From NCBI GenBank assembly GCA_036873755.1, contig JAVTVY010008188.1, positions 368,837 through 432,836 of the forward strand: a DNA stretch of 64,000 nucleotides. Reading direction: 5' to 3'. Position numbers and translations under genes: made by a program. The notes beneath the pieces were generated by a model, which was not told the DNA's origin, made no database searches, and saw only the letters and a list, made by a program, of their open reading frames with translations. Positions 23,500-34,590 of this stretch are shown here, piece after piece. Every line of letters starts with the position of its first letter. Position 1 is the first letter of the stretch. The stretch comes from Hanleya hanleyi. Its lineage: Eukaryota; Mollusca; Polyplacophora; Lepidopleurida; Hanleyidae.

Positions 23500-24532
23500 G
23501 AAATTCAGCTAATGTCATCCTTAACTCGCCAGTAACTAGCGCCTTCCGCTGATTAATAACGAAATCCGCTCGACTCTTACAAAGTATCCACTGGCAATAT
23601 AGACGGCTAATTCTAACGATGAATCTGTAAGGGATTATTCAAAGGATAGATGAAAAACTTATTTCATTCTACGTGCTTGCGACATTGTATGTCCATGACA
23701 GTTGCGGAGAACATGTACGATATGACGGAAATCCGAAGCCGCCTTGAGAATTACAATTAATGGAAAAAGCGTCTCTGCCGTAATGGGTGTTCAATTTCAC
23801 GACAGAATTTAATTCGTTGCATGTCTCTGAGGAAATTATCGATTAAATTGCGATGTGACTTGGCAGCTTCTTTACTGATCCTGTCAGACTGGCTGGTTAG
23901 ACTCGATGTGAAATCACGCCATGTTTATCACTGGCGAAGACAAAGCGAATCATACTCATAAAAAAGGATTACTAAGACGTAACCGGCTTCGTAATGGCAA
24001 TGCAAATCACAAGTGGGGAACGTATTTAATCTTACCCGCTTTCAGGATATCTATTTTGATATCCATTTATTTCAATTGTTCCTAATATATAGGCTACCAT
24101 ACTCGCGGCGTATCCATAATAGAATATAGGGTTTTCTCTCTGGTACATTTATTTAAAGAAAGGTTGATTGGAATCCGAAGCTGTATCCAAGTTATCCATA
24201 ATGTTGTGATCATGGCATTTTATTGAAATCTTCGACTTACGTGAAACGCGGGTATCATTATAAATTATTAGAAAGGCAAGGTCTTTACTGGGAAAGGCTG
24301 AACTCCAAGATGGGCAATACTATCCTCGAAATATGTGCACTGGTAAAAGATAAGTATACATACAGTGGTTCTCAATTGTATGGAAAAGTTTCCGCGAAGA
24401 ACTCCTCAGCCGAATTATGCTACACGGTGTGGCCTGACCAGTTCACTCCCAAGTGATTATGTAGTAAACCACGGAAACTCTACTTTCCGTCCCAGGATCC
24501 GGGAAAGTCACATTCCTGACTGATCGGATTAA

Positions 24533-25107
24533 CCCTACCTGGCCTGGGGGGCAAAATGCCCCCCCCCCCCTACCAAACTTTCTGCGCTATCTCCGGGACG
24601 ACAAAAAATAGAGAGCTGAAACTTCCGCAACTGACTTTTGTCATTTTGAGCCTATTTGCATGACCCCCCGAGGAGAGGATCATGGGTAAATTCAAGATGG
24701 CGACCATGTGGGGTCCCAGAAAAGTGATGTTTTGTCATATTTCTTCAAAATTTCTGCTTTTCTGCGATGAAAAGTGGGCAAAAACTATTTTATTTCACAT
24801 CACATTAATATTTACTAATTTATCATGCTGTTTTTGCGGAGAAATTGCATAAATAAAAAATTCGAAAAATCTGACCGAAAAATCGACCAAAAAAGACCGT
24901 TTTTGAAAATGACGTCACTGTGACGTCATCAGAGCGGCCATCTTGAATTTGTTTTACATTTTCTGGTAGAGCTTGACCCAGGGGTATAGTGTGGTAAGTT
25001 TCAGCCCCCTAGCTCAAGGGGTAAGAAAAATAAATGGGGGGTGGGCCATTTCGCCCTCCCCCCCCCCCAGGGCACGACAGGTCCCAAAAAGCCCAGGCCA
25101 GATAGGG
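24533..25107 (-). mobile_element. Family A MITE, copy A1 (piggyBac-like, TTAA)
   Basis: The copy is 575 bases, flanked by TTAA at 24529-24532 and 25108-25111. Ends are CCCTACCTGGCCTGG and CCAGGCCAGATAGGG, imperfect terminal inverted repeats. TTAA duplications with CCC...GGG ends are the hallmark of piggyBac-superfamily elements. There is no ORF, so it is non-autonomous. The interior has a homopolymer C run, a CAAGATGGCGAC motif and tandem TGACGTCA palindromes at about 24910-24930. Confidence 0.85.
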
Positions 25108-26031
25108 TTAATACTCAAGTTTCGAGATGGTGAAAACAGTGGAACTCTCCATATATGAAGCGACAAATAGCTGTATCACGTGACATATGGTAAGGCCAGG
25201 GTAGGAAGTGATGGAAAATCTTCTCTGTTGTTCATAATTATGAAACTGGTAAAATAAATTAAGTTTACAAACGAAGAGAAATGCACACTGGTCTAAATCC
25301 AGTACATTTTTTGCCACATAATTTAAACCAAAAATACAGCATCATAAATTTTGATATCACTGACTTTCATTCCGGCCCTACCGAAACCTTAGGCCGTACG
25401 ACTCTCTGTTAAATCAAGATATTAACAGACAGTGTCTGCGTACTGTTCCAGCTATCTCCCCTTCAGAGATTGGTCATGCGACCCCGCCATTTTAAACTAA
25501 GACGAGCATTCTCATTGGATCACTATTTATAGGCGTAACTCCAATCTTCATACACAGCCACGTGACTGTCACAGCTGACCGTTTTCAATTTCAAAATCTG
25601 ACGTCAAACTGGGAAAATGTTGTTGCTGCTGCATCAGCCTAACATTGGCCCTCCGTACAAGAGTCCAATACTATAGGCTAACCGAAACCTCTGTGTATGG
25701 GCTAAATTAATCTCCCCGAGAGGAAGAGTTAGAATTTCTCTGGCACTGCTCTGTTACACAAAACATGTGTATTGAATTGGATCAGATGTATCTGTCTTTA
25801 CCGGTTGGCGATCATGAACATGTATATTTTGACAGTCTAATGAAAAGGCCGCCTGTTTTACATGGGTTATACCACTTACATATTATTAGGATTAAACGCC
25901 AATATCTATCTTGCTGGACCACAGTTTAGCTGTGCAATGTAGAAACGACTATATATACGCCGACGAAGGATCAGCAATTTGGCACTCCATCGGCCGTGTG
26001 TGATGTACCTAATGTGATAACAAGGACTTAA

Positions 26032-26617
26032 CCCTATCTGGCCTGGGGAGTGGGGGGCCATTATGGCCCCCCTACCAAACTTTCTGCGCTATCTCCGGAA
26101 CGACAAACAATTGAGAGCTGACACTCCGTGACGTTATAGTTTATCGTATTGGGGTCATTTTGAGCCTATTTGCATAACCTCCCGAGCAGAGGATCATGGG
26201 TAAATCCAAGATGGCGGTCACGTAGGGTCACAGAAAAGTGATGTTTTTGTCATATTTCTTCAAAATTTCTGCTTTTCCGGAATGAAAAATGGGCAAAAAC
26301 CACTTTATTTCACATTACAATAATATTTACTAATTTATCATGCAGTTTTTGCGGAGAAATTGCAAAAATAAAAATTTCTGAAAATCTGGCCGAAAAATCG
26401 AATAAAAAATTGCGTTTTTGAAAATGACGTCACTGTGACGTCATCAAAGCGGCCATCTTGGATTTTTTTACATTTTCTGGTAGAGCTTCACCCAAGGGTA
26501 TAGTGTGATAGTTTCAGTCCCCTAGCTCAAGTGGTAAGAAAAATAATTAGGGGGGGGCCATTTCGCCCCCCCCCCCCCAGGCCTGGACAGGTCCCAAAAA
26601 GCTCAGGCCATATAGGG
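26032..26617 (-). mobile_element. Family A MITE, copy A2
   Basis: The copy is 586 bases between TTAA at 26028-26031 and 26618-26621, with ends CCCTATCTGGCCTGG and CTCAGGCCATATAGGG. Same interior and orientation as A1. The paralogous site in the second duplication copy (near 48725) lacks it. Confidence 0.85.
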
Positions 26618-27039
26618 TTAAGGAAGCAAGACACCAGATCAAATTAATATAAAATAAATAATGTGGTTTAACCATGTCAACTACGACTGAATATCAAGCT
26701 TTCACGATACATTCGATATTTTATCAGTTCACAATGTTGCAACCGGAAATACGACAGCTGTATCCAACATGATGGAATGGTATTGCACATCACATTATTC
26801 GCTAGTGGTTATTGGAATCACAATGAAGTACGCGCCTCATATATGAAAGAATAATAGCCGGCTCATATATGCTTTAGACGAGAAATAGGGAAAATTAATT
26901 TTCCAAATCTTCACTTATTGTTATTTCTGTAACATAACGTGCCTCTACGGTGACGAAGTTCGTGTCGTTCCGTTTCGTTTTCAATAAAGAGGTATTTTTT
27001 CCTGAGAATAAAATACACCAGAATGATTATGAAGTGGTT

Positions 27040-27700
27040 CACACTGACATACCATTACATGGGACACTAGGAGCCAATTTCCTGTACATGTCTTCATTAT
27101 GTGATTTCTTTTGAGAATGATCCATCAGTAATGTCCACGTTAGACTCGGGTAAATGGATGACCGATCTACTCAAACTGGGAGATTCCATCAAACGCTTCC
27201 CGCTCAAGTAGCTCTCAACCGCTCACCCCTGAATTGGACTATATTGTCCTTCATCTCCAATTGGCGGCGGTTGAAATGTTGACATTTGCAGAGCCGATAT
27301 ACTTTGCTGAATTGAGGAATGACATACTTGTACCAAATTATTGCAGATTGTAACTAAATAGTTTCACCGTTTACTGGTGTGTTTTTTTCAAAAACGTTGT
27401 GATCTATCTAGCTGCATCGCAATTTACAACTTTACGGTCTAGCAGGTGAATAATTGAAGAACAAAATAAAGCGCAGGAATAATCACAACCAAAAAATCAG
27501 GATATAAAATTGACAGATACTGAACTCAAAAATCTTGAGGTACATTGTACGATGGCGAGCAATTTCATAAGATCAGATCGTTGATTACCCTGATTAAGTT
27601 CCGGATTGGAATCCAATACAAGTTCCGGGCTGGACCCCAAATATAAGTTCCGGGCTGGACCCCAAATACAAGTTCCGGGCTTGACCTTTGATTAGTGTGG
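27040..27700. repeat. Second duplicated block, copy a (pairs with 55750-55843 and 62850-63575)
   Basis: CATACCATTACATGGGACAC and AGCCAATTTCCTGTA match 55757-55800. GGAGATTCCATCAAACG, CTTTCATCTCCAA..TGGCGG and a TACGATGGCG..GATCGTTGATTA block match 62900-63530. Copy a is continuous where copy b is split by the LINE. It may be the continuation of the 23500-26720 duplication. Confidence 0.6.
27596..27690. repeat. 25-bp tandem repeat, four units
   Basis: AAGTTCCGGGCTGGACCCCA-type units start at 27596, 27620, 27645 and 27670. The first is the most diverged. Confidence 0.9.
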
Positions 27701-28435
27701 TCTGAACAATATACATGAGGCGTTTCTACGCATTTTTCAAGTCATTTGGGCGACGATTTGTTGGTAAGATTTTCCGAATTTTTCGAAAATCGAATTTAAT
27801 ATGAGGTTATTATAAAATGTTGAGTGAACTATGGATTTTGTATTGTACGATTCCAGGTTGTGTTGAAAATCCGTATTGGATGAAGTACCGCCGTACTTAT
27901 TGTACATACAATGACAAATAATAAATCACGAGACAAGTTGATGTTGCGACGATAACCTATATAATTCCACTGATAACTAAATCATGAACACAAAATATCA
28001 CAGACTACATTGTATTGCGAAACAGAATAAACAGTTCCCATAACACCAACTTTGGAGAAATATACCCAGCTACTGGAGTATATTAAAGCGCATCTCTCAC
28101 GCGAACGGGCGCATTAAACATCCATTTGTTTTCCTTCCAAAGTTACTAAACTATTCAACTGTATTTCACCTTTAAAGAAGAACATAAATTTAGCAACCAT
28201 TTCTACCCAAATATATTGTAATATTAAATATATCACCAGACTGTGTACCAAGTACATTCTGAGAGGTTTTCGGACCAGTGGTAGTGCTTAAATTATTTCC
28301 TTTAACGGGCTGACACTCGCAATTCTCGGTCAATTTTAGAAGCTCGTCCAGATCTGACTAGCCAAGAATGCCGCCGCTGTTGTTGTTGAAGAGAAAGGAG
28401 AGTCAGCTTTCACGTTTTGCTGTTATGGAGAGAGA
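27701..28435. other. No gene recognised
   Basis: AT-rich sequence with no recognisable element or ORF. Confidence 0.3.
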
Positions 28436-28496
28436 GGAGAAAGTTTGGTCGGGTGGGGTGGCCATAATGCCCCCAACCTCCGCAGACCAGTTAGGG
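28436..28496 (+). mobile_element. Family A right-end fragment
   Basis: GAAAGTTTGGTCGG, then GGCCATAATGCCCCC and CAGACCAGTTAGGG followed by TTAA (28497-28500) match the last 60 bases of family A. The rest of the element is missing. Confidence 0.7.
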
Positions 28497-28500
28497 TTAA

Positions 28501-28801
28501 TATAATAATCACAACATTGCTAGTATTCTTCTTTGTGTTTTTTTCGGGATTTGATCCTGCACGAACCTACATGCATCTATTTGTCCCTTCGACAACATCG
28601 TGAGATCCATGCAGCGATGGGTGAAACCCACCTCAGACGACAGGGGTCATATGAACAACATGTGATGCAGTTTTCTCCCATTACAGATTTCTCAAACTGT
28701 CCAATACATCTTTCACAGGAAGTCAAATACGGGAAAGATGATGGACCGCCACGTGATCAAATTTAATGTCTTTCATTGCATTATTCATATTACACGTTTA
28801 A
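28501..28801. other. No gene recognised
   Basis: A 77-residue plus-strand frame (28533-28766) shows no recognisable domain. Confidence 0.3.
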
Positions 28802-29945
28802 TATTATCTGGCCTGGGCTTTTTGGGACCTGTCGTGGCCTGGAAGGGGGGGGGGAGGGGTAGGGGAAATGCCCCCCCCCTAATTATTTTTCTTACCCCTT
28901 GAGCTAGGGACTTGAAACTTACCACACTATACCCTTGGGATAAGTTCTACCAGCATATTTAAACAAATCCAAGATGGCCGCTTTGATGACGTCACAGTGA
29001 CGTCATGTTTAAAAACGGTATTCTCTGGTCGATTTTTTCGGTCAGATTTTTTTATTTTTTTTTGTTTGAGCAATTTCTCCACATGGCAGCGTGACTAACG
29101 TCACAGGACCTACGAAGTAGGGTTTGATATGATTTAAGTGTGTACCTTGACCTAAGACATGTTTCTGCCAATTTCAGGGTTGATAGGTCACCTAAGTAGG
29201 TCAAATTTTCATCAAAAGTATGTCAGCTCAAAGCTTGCTGGTAACAGGAGGGAGGGAATTTGGCTTAATGTCACACTCAAGTTTGTTTCACTCATATGGT
29301 GACAGTCAGTTTGTTTGTTGGAGGATTGCTGGTAACAGTCCCTAATGCACCTTCATGTCAAAAATCAAGATTCTAATGTCAACGGTTCGTAGGAATATGG
29401 AAGACGGTCGAGAGATGACTTCGCGGCCCTCTGTCCAGAAATACAGACGATCGAGAGATGACTTGGGGGCCCTCTACCTGAAATCTTCTCAAAATTTCGA
29501 GGTTTATAGGTCACATAAGTAGGTCAACTCAGAACTTGCTGGTAACAGATCCCTAATGTACGTTCAAGCCAAAAATCAAGGTTCTAATGTCTACGGTTCT
29601 TCTTATTTTGCCGACGAAAGGATTCGGATGGAGTGACTCATTACCGGACAATTTGCAAATGAGAGCCTACTTCGTAGGAACAAAAGTGCATGATAACTTA
29701 GTAAATATTAATGAGATGTGAAATAAAACAGTTTTTCCCACTTTTCATCTCGGAAAAGCAGAAATTTTAAAGAAAAAATACGAAAACATCATTTTCTGGT
29801 ACCATCTTGAATTTACCCATGATCCTCGGGGGGTTATGTAAATAGGCTCAAAATGACCCCAATATGATAAACCATAAAATCACGGATCGTCAGGTCTCCT
29901 TTTGTCTTCGTTCCGGAGATAGCGCAGAAAGTTTGGTAGTGGAGG
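28802..29945 (+). mobile_element. Family A MITE, copy A4, split by B2
   Basis: TTAA (28798-28801) precedes a mutated left end (TATTATCTGGCCTGGGC). The element runs through the poly-G/C, CCAAGATGGCCGC and TGACGTCACAGTGACGTCA segments to CAATTTCTCCACA at about 29081. There family B copy B2 is inserted. Family A resumes at about 29687 with GCATGATAACTTAGTAAATA and continues to GCAGAAAGTTTGGTAG. The extreme right end is lost. Confidence 0.8.
29082..29686 (+). mobile_element. Family B element, copy B2, nested in A4
   Basis: It starts CATGGCAGCGTGACTAACGT then CACAGGACCTACGAAGTAGG, and ends TTTTGCCGACGAAAGGATTC ... GAGCCTACTTCGTAGGAACA. The flanks join up into an uninterrupted family A sequence. 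Near 29131 it contains GATATGATTTAAGTGTGTAC, the unoccupied form of the site at which family A copy A5 sits in B3. Confidence 0.8.
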
Positions 29946-30007
29946 CCACTCTACTTGAAAAAGTGGCAAATAGATTGAATGTCCATTGTTGAACATTGAT
30001 AAGGAGG

Positions 30008-32135
30008 AATAGAAAATGGCATTCATTGTGCAGCCGTCGTCCACTAAGAGTTTTAAAAGGTTCATAATCCAAAGACGTGTTTCACAAATAATATCAGAAC
30101 CTAAATTAACATCACCAAAAGGTAAGAAAATACATTGGAGTTAGCGGTCAACAGTTTTCAATGTTGCCGACAAGATCAGTTGATATCCTGTTCATCAAAT
30201 CCGTATCACAATTCAATGTTAGTAGAGTGTAGTGCATTGCCTTGTTTTATCCGAAAAAGTTATGTCCCGATATTGGTGCGACTACAAAGAAATAGAATGT
30301 TCTAATGAACATATTAATATGCTAGATAAGTATCTCATTGAGTATCTCATTGAGTATCTCATCGAGCTGATTGCGACTGCTCATAAAAATACTACTGGGA
30401 TGTAATTCACATAGTGTTTAAACGGTCCCTAACCCCCGGGCTAAGCGGAATTAGATACAAATTACCAATACATGGCGCCAAAGATCTTCAAGACTATGTT
30501 TATACAGGGGTAAAAGCGTTCGGTGTCCGGTTATTTTCGTTTAGTTTGACCTAACGAAACGCGAACGGAACGAAATGTAAACGCGTTTCAAACGCGTTCC
30601 AAACGATTATAGGAAACGAAACGCTTTCAATATCGCTTAATTTTTATTTTAATTATTATTTTTTCCTCGTCAAACGCGTTTGCTCTAATCGAAACGCGTT
30701 AAACGCGTTTGTGAACGCGTTTTATAAACGCGTTTCGAACGCGTTTCTCTTCTCGTTCAACTTGCGTAAACTTGTATTTTTATTTTGCAAACCTGGCCAA
30801 GAAGACCAAGTGTCGGGGCTTTCCCCAGCCGCTATTATAATCCCTGTGCTATAAATATATGTGATATAGCCTTTAATATACAAGGGTAAAAACGTTCTGT
30901 GCCCGGTAATTCGTTTCGTTTATATATTGCGCTAAGCTTAAATCTTTTCGTTCACCAAGCGAAACAATATATGTCTTCCCCTGCCAAGCGAAATGATTAG
31001 TCAGGCGTGTGATACCGAACCGAAAAAGCGTTTCGCCTGACCTGACTCCATGCAGCTTTTGATCAACACTCAGTCGCCGAACCGTTGTACAAAGAAAAAC
31101 AACCCAGACCAAATAGTATTCTCGCCCGACGAAGCAACCGTGGTGTGGACGGTAATGATTATTTAACAACAACAACAATAAAACGGGTTCCGAAACGCGT
31201 TTTCAAAACGCGTTTCAAACGCAAGCTTAACTCTTTTCGTTCACCAAGCGAAACAATATTTGTCTTCCCGTACCAAGCGAAATGATTAGTCAGGCGTGTG
31301 ATACCGAACCGAAAAAGCGTTTCGCCTGACCTTGACTCCATGCAGCTTTTAATCAACACTCAGTCGCCGAACCATTGTACAAATGAAACAAAACAGACCA
31401 AATAGTATTCTCGCCCGACGAAGAAACCGTGGTGTGGACGGAGATGCTTTTAACAACAACAACAACAACAACAATAAAACGCGTTCCGAAGCGCGTTTCC
31501 AAAACGCGTTTCAAACGCGTTCATAAACGCGTTCGTGAAACGCGTTTTAAACGCGTTTTAAGCGAAACGAAACGAAAGATAAATGAACATACCGATGATT
31601 AAACGCGTTTGCGAGGTATAAACGCGTTCTTTGAGAAGCAAACGAAACGAATACAAAACGCGTTCAGACCGCTATTGAAACGCGTTTCAAACGCTAATAG
31701 AACGATAATATACATGGGAAAGCCGGACACCGAACGCTTTTACCCCTGTAGTTCGCAATCATCAGATTTTCATCGACTTTAAGAAACTTGGAATGCAGGC
31801 GTTTGATTTCATAACCTTGCTTTACAATTATTTGTAGCAAGGCCATGTGACGTTGATTGGAATCATCAAGGTTTTAACAATCTCTAGCATATGCCACAGG
31901 GTGAGATATGTGTACTCCATATGCAGGTCCTTCAGGAATAATACTATGCATGAAATTTACAATGTCAAATTTGTAATCGTCTCTCTTGTATAATCGACGT
32001 GAAAACACCCTTTGGCGAATCTGTAGTCTCCTTCAAATATAGTGAAGGAGGGTAAATCTCCTTCATCGGGTCGTTTATATAGGAGTTCTTCACAGCAAGA
32101 AGACCGTCTACATAACGTTTGGTGAATGTAAATGG
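30008..32135 (-). mobile_element. R3: RT-element fragment, split by M1
   Basis: Read from 32135 downward, the translation includes FTKRYVDGLLAVKNSYIND, an IYPPSLYLKETTDSP block, a RRLY..RDDYKFDIV block and a GPAYGVHIS block, matching R4. The RT catalytic site reads YVDG (Gly at 32103-32105) where YxDD is expected, and frameshifts and stops follow. The 3' part carries AACCCCCGGGCTAAGCGGAA and the GCAGCCGTCGTCCA tail seen in R2. The M1 copy at 30505-31748 interrupts the coding end. Confidence 0.7.
30505..31748. mobile_element. M1a: TA-flanked MITE with AACGCGTT arrays
   Basis: The copy is 1244 bases, flanked by TA (30503-30504 and 31749-31750), with a perfect 26-bp terminal inverted repeat that starts CAGGGGTAAAAGCGTTCGGT. 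TA duplication and CAG-type termini fit Tc1/mariner-like elements. The interior has dense AACGCGTT palindromes next to both ends. It also holds a degenerate copy of the left terminus (about 30886) and two copies of a roughly 290-base unit (30936-31224 and 31225-31500). Open frames inside are translations of that unit, not a transposase. Confidence 0.85.
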
Positions 32136-32263
32136 ATGCACAGTGAATTTAATGTCGATCGCACAGCCCAGTCAGGCGGAACCAGAGGACACCGCCATGT
32201 GGTCGATTTGGGTTGTCAATGATCAATGACAATGACTGATGATTGTTTTCATCCGGGGTTGAA

Positions 32264-33417
32264 ATGTTCCTACGAAGTAGGCTCTCATTTGCAAATTGTT
32301 CGGTAGTCAGTGAGTGAGTGAGTGAGTCCATCCGAATCCTTTCGTCGGCAAGATAAGGAGAACAGTTGACATTAGCACCTTAACATTTAGCTGAAAGCGC
32401 ATTAGGGGACTGTTACCAGCAAGTTCTGAGCTCTCCGAATTCTGATGAAAATTTGATTTATAATTATTTTTTATTATCTATTGGTCGCTCAGCGAGTGCA
32501 CTGTTATGCGTATCGGGAACCCTTAGTTGTATGTTTCATTGGGACTTTTGAAGGTTTCCTGATATCAGGAAGCCTGCTCCATTCGACATTCAGACCATCT
32601 GAGAATGGTTATCATTGGATGGAATTCCCCAATTCCCATATATTCTGCCAGCTTACATGATGCTACACTTATTCAACCTATGTACTATCCTCGGGAGGAT
32701 CTCCCGACCACTGGCGCAGACCTACTCAGGTGACTTATCAATCTCGCAATTGGCAACAACATCTCTTAGATCAAGTACACACTTAACCCTATCTGGCCTG
32801 GGCTTTTTGGGACCTGTCCAGGCCGGGGGGGGGGCCGAAATGGCCCCCCCTAATTATTTTTCTTATCCCTTGAGCTAGGGAGCTGAAACTTATTACACTA
32901 TACCCTTGGGTCAAGCTCTACCAGAAAATGTAAAAACATCCAAGATGGCCGCTTTGATGACGTCACAGTGACGTCATTTTCAAAAACGGCATTTTTTGGT
33001 CTATTTTTCGGTCAGATTTCCCGATTTTTTTATTTTTGCAATTTCTCCACAAAAACTGTATGAAAAATTAGCAAATATTAATGTGATATTAAATAAAATA
33101 GTTTTTCCCCACTTTTCATCGCGGAAAAGCAGAAATTTTGAAGAAATATGACAAAAACATCACTTTTCTGATACCCCACGTGGCCGCCATCTTGAATTTA
33201 TCCATGATCCTCTGCTCGGGGGGTTATGCAAATAGGATCAAAATAACCCCAATAAGATAAGCTATAAAGTCACGGAGTTTCAGCTCTCCATTTTTTTGCC
33301 GTTCCGGAGATAGTGCAGAAAGTTTGGTAGGGCGGCCATAATGGCCCCAGGCCAGGTAGGGTTAAATCATATAAAACCCTACTTCGTAGGTCCTGTGACG
33401 TTAGTCACACTACCATG
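32264..33417 (-). mobile_element. Family B element, copy B3, split by A5
   Basis: This is an inverted copy. The tail end (GTTCCTACGAAGTAGGCTC, GAATCCTTTCGTCGGCAAGA) is at 32264-32350 and the head (CCCTACTTCGTAGGTCCTGT, GACGTTAGTCACACTACCAT) at 33378-33417. A (GAGT)n stretch is at about 32309-32325. Family A copy A5 is inserted at a TTAA that is unoccupied in B2. Confidence 0.8.
32787..33361 (+). mobile_element. Family A MITE, copy A5, nested in B3
   Basis: The copy is 575 bases with complete ends, CCCTATCTGGCCTGGGC and CCAGGCCAGGTAGGG. TTAA at 32783-32786 and 33362-33365 is a duplication of the single TTAA in B2 (GTACACACTTAAATCATAT on the minus strand of 29128-29152). This is direct evidence for TTAA-specific insertion. 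The interior includes CCAAGATGGCCGC and TGACGTCACAGTGACGTCA. Confidence 0.9.
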
Positions 33418-33442
33418 TTCACTGGACGAACGCCTATCAATT

Positions 33443-33640
33443 TCAGTTCGATTCAATTCAACTTTATTGCGACCTCTGTGTGAATTATACAGATCGGTGT
33501 AAGACAAATCCCAAGATAAAACAATAAACAACTCGTTCGGAACAGGGAGACAACGCCTAACTAGTAAAGAACAAAGTCATGCAGACATGATAAAGGATAA
33601 TGATTTTGCCCATACACGCTATTAAATAATTCACGCCAGT
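33443..33640 (-). mobile_element. Probable 3' end of a LINE
   Basis: TTCGATTCAATTCAACTTTA followed by TTGCGACC reads on the minus strand as a UTR ending in (TTGAA)n-like repeats. This is the same style of 3' tail as the LINE at 55844. No coding part is recognised. Confidence 0.35.
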
Positions 33641-33874
33641 GCAAATAAACCGTTAAAAATGTCTGTTCCGATTACAGAAGCTGGTACCAATATCCACGGT
33701 CAATTCCAAGAGATTACAATCTGGGTTGACGTCTTAAATGTTTAATACACCACAGCTATACATGTGTCGCGATTTGGAGGCATCTAACAGAAAATCAGTC
33801 ATAAAATACGAAAATTTCATACGTCTTGCGTGAACGCCAATGGGGAGTTTAGACTATTAACTATCTGTTATACA

Positions 33875-34590
33875 CTCTTATAAATTACCGTTATTTCACA
33901 GTAAATGTATGTTGGAGTTTACAGTATATTAAAAAGCAAACACATTAATCTGTACATTGAACTGTGATATTTCAGTTGGTATCAACTGGAACGGGTAAAC
34001 TGCGCACAAACATAACAACAATTCCAGTTTTCCCTGAAAGGAGGTTGTAATCTTTGCACACGAAACGCACATTTGAAGGAGACATCGAACACCTGCGTTG
34101 TCCAACATTCACAGCCTCACCAGAACACGCACAAGAAGTAACGCGGTGGCTAACTTCAATTTTAGTTTTACCCGACGTGGAGATTCCTGTCAGAGATTAC
34201 TTCGTCATTATTTACGAAACTTGTGGTGCCTGCATTTGTAAACACAAAAAGCTGAAATACGCGAACGAGCAATGACCATTTCGGCCTTCCAAGTGGCCTA
34301 ATGATACTTTTCCACGGAACAGACAATTGTAGACAACGATGTCACGTACTTGAACATTAAAGGATGTAAATACAAACGGTAATTGTAAATTAAAGTGGCA
34401 CCTAATTGGCAGTTAATTGCCTGTTAACAAACAGTAATTATAAAATACGGTGCAACATTTTACAGTTTAAAACATGTTAAAAAGCGGTAATTGTAAAATA
34501 CAGTGTAACGTAATTTTTCAGTTGAATGTACTAGCACCTTTTCTGACAGTACATTTAACTGTGAATTTACGATGTGATTTCTAACAGTGT
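33875..34590. mobile_element. Possible MITE with ACAGTAAAT-type inverted ends
   Basis: Left-end TTATTTCACAGTAAATGTA and the complement of the right end (AAATTCACAGTTAAATGTA) are similar, with ACACT(C/G)TTA just outside each. Motifs resembling GTAATTGTAAAATACAGTG recur at 34380-34520. The 122-residue minus-strand frame at 34460-34828 overlaps it and shows no domain. Confidence 0.35.

Larger units (their letters stand above)
23500..26720. repeat. Segmental duplication, copy a (pairs with 44950-48825)
   Basis: Collinear blocks match the second copy in the same orientation: CAGTAACTAG..CAATATAGACG..GATTATTCAAAGGAT (23530-23650 with 45000-45105); CGACAGAATTTAAT..AATCACAAGTGGG (23800-24020 with 45700-45940); TTATGCTACACGGTGTGGCC (24416 with 47812); ACCGCCTG-like blocks (25850 with 48070); and GAAGCAAGACACCAGATCA (26622 with 48733). 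Divergence is substantial. The two family A copies inside are not at the positions occupied in the other copy. Confidence 0.6.

Noticed and set aside
28793..29945. Composite transposon formed by A4 and B2 moving together
   Set aside because: B2 is simply inserted in A4; no second copy of the A4-B2 junction exists in the window.
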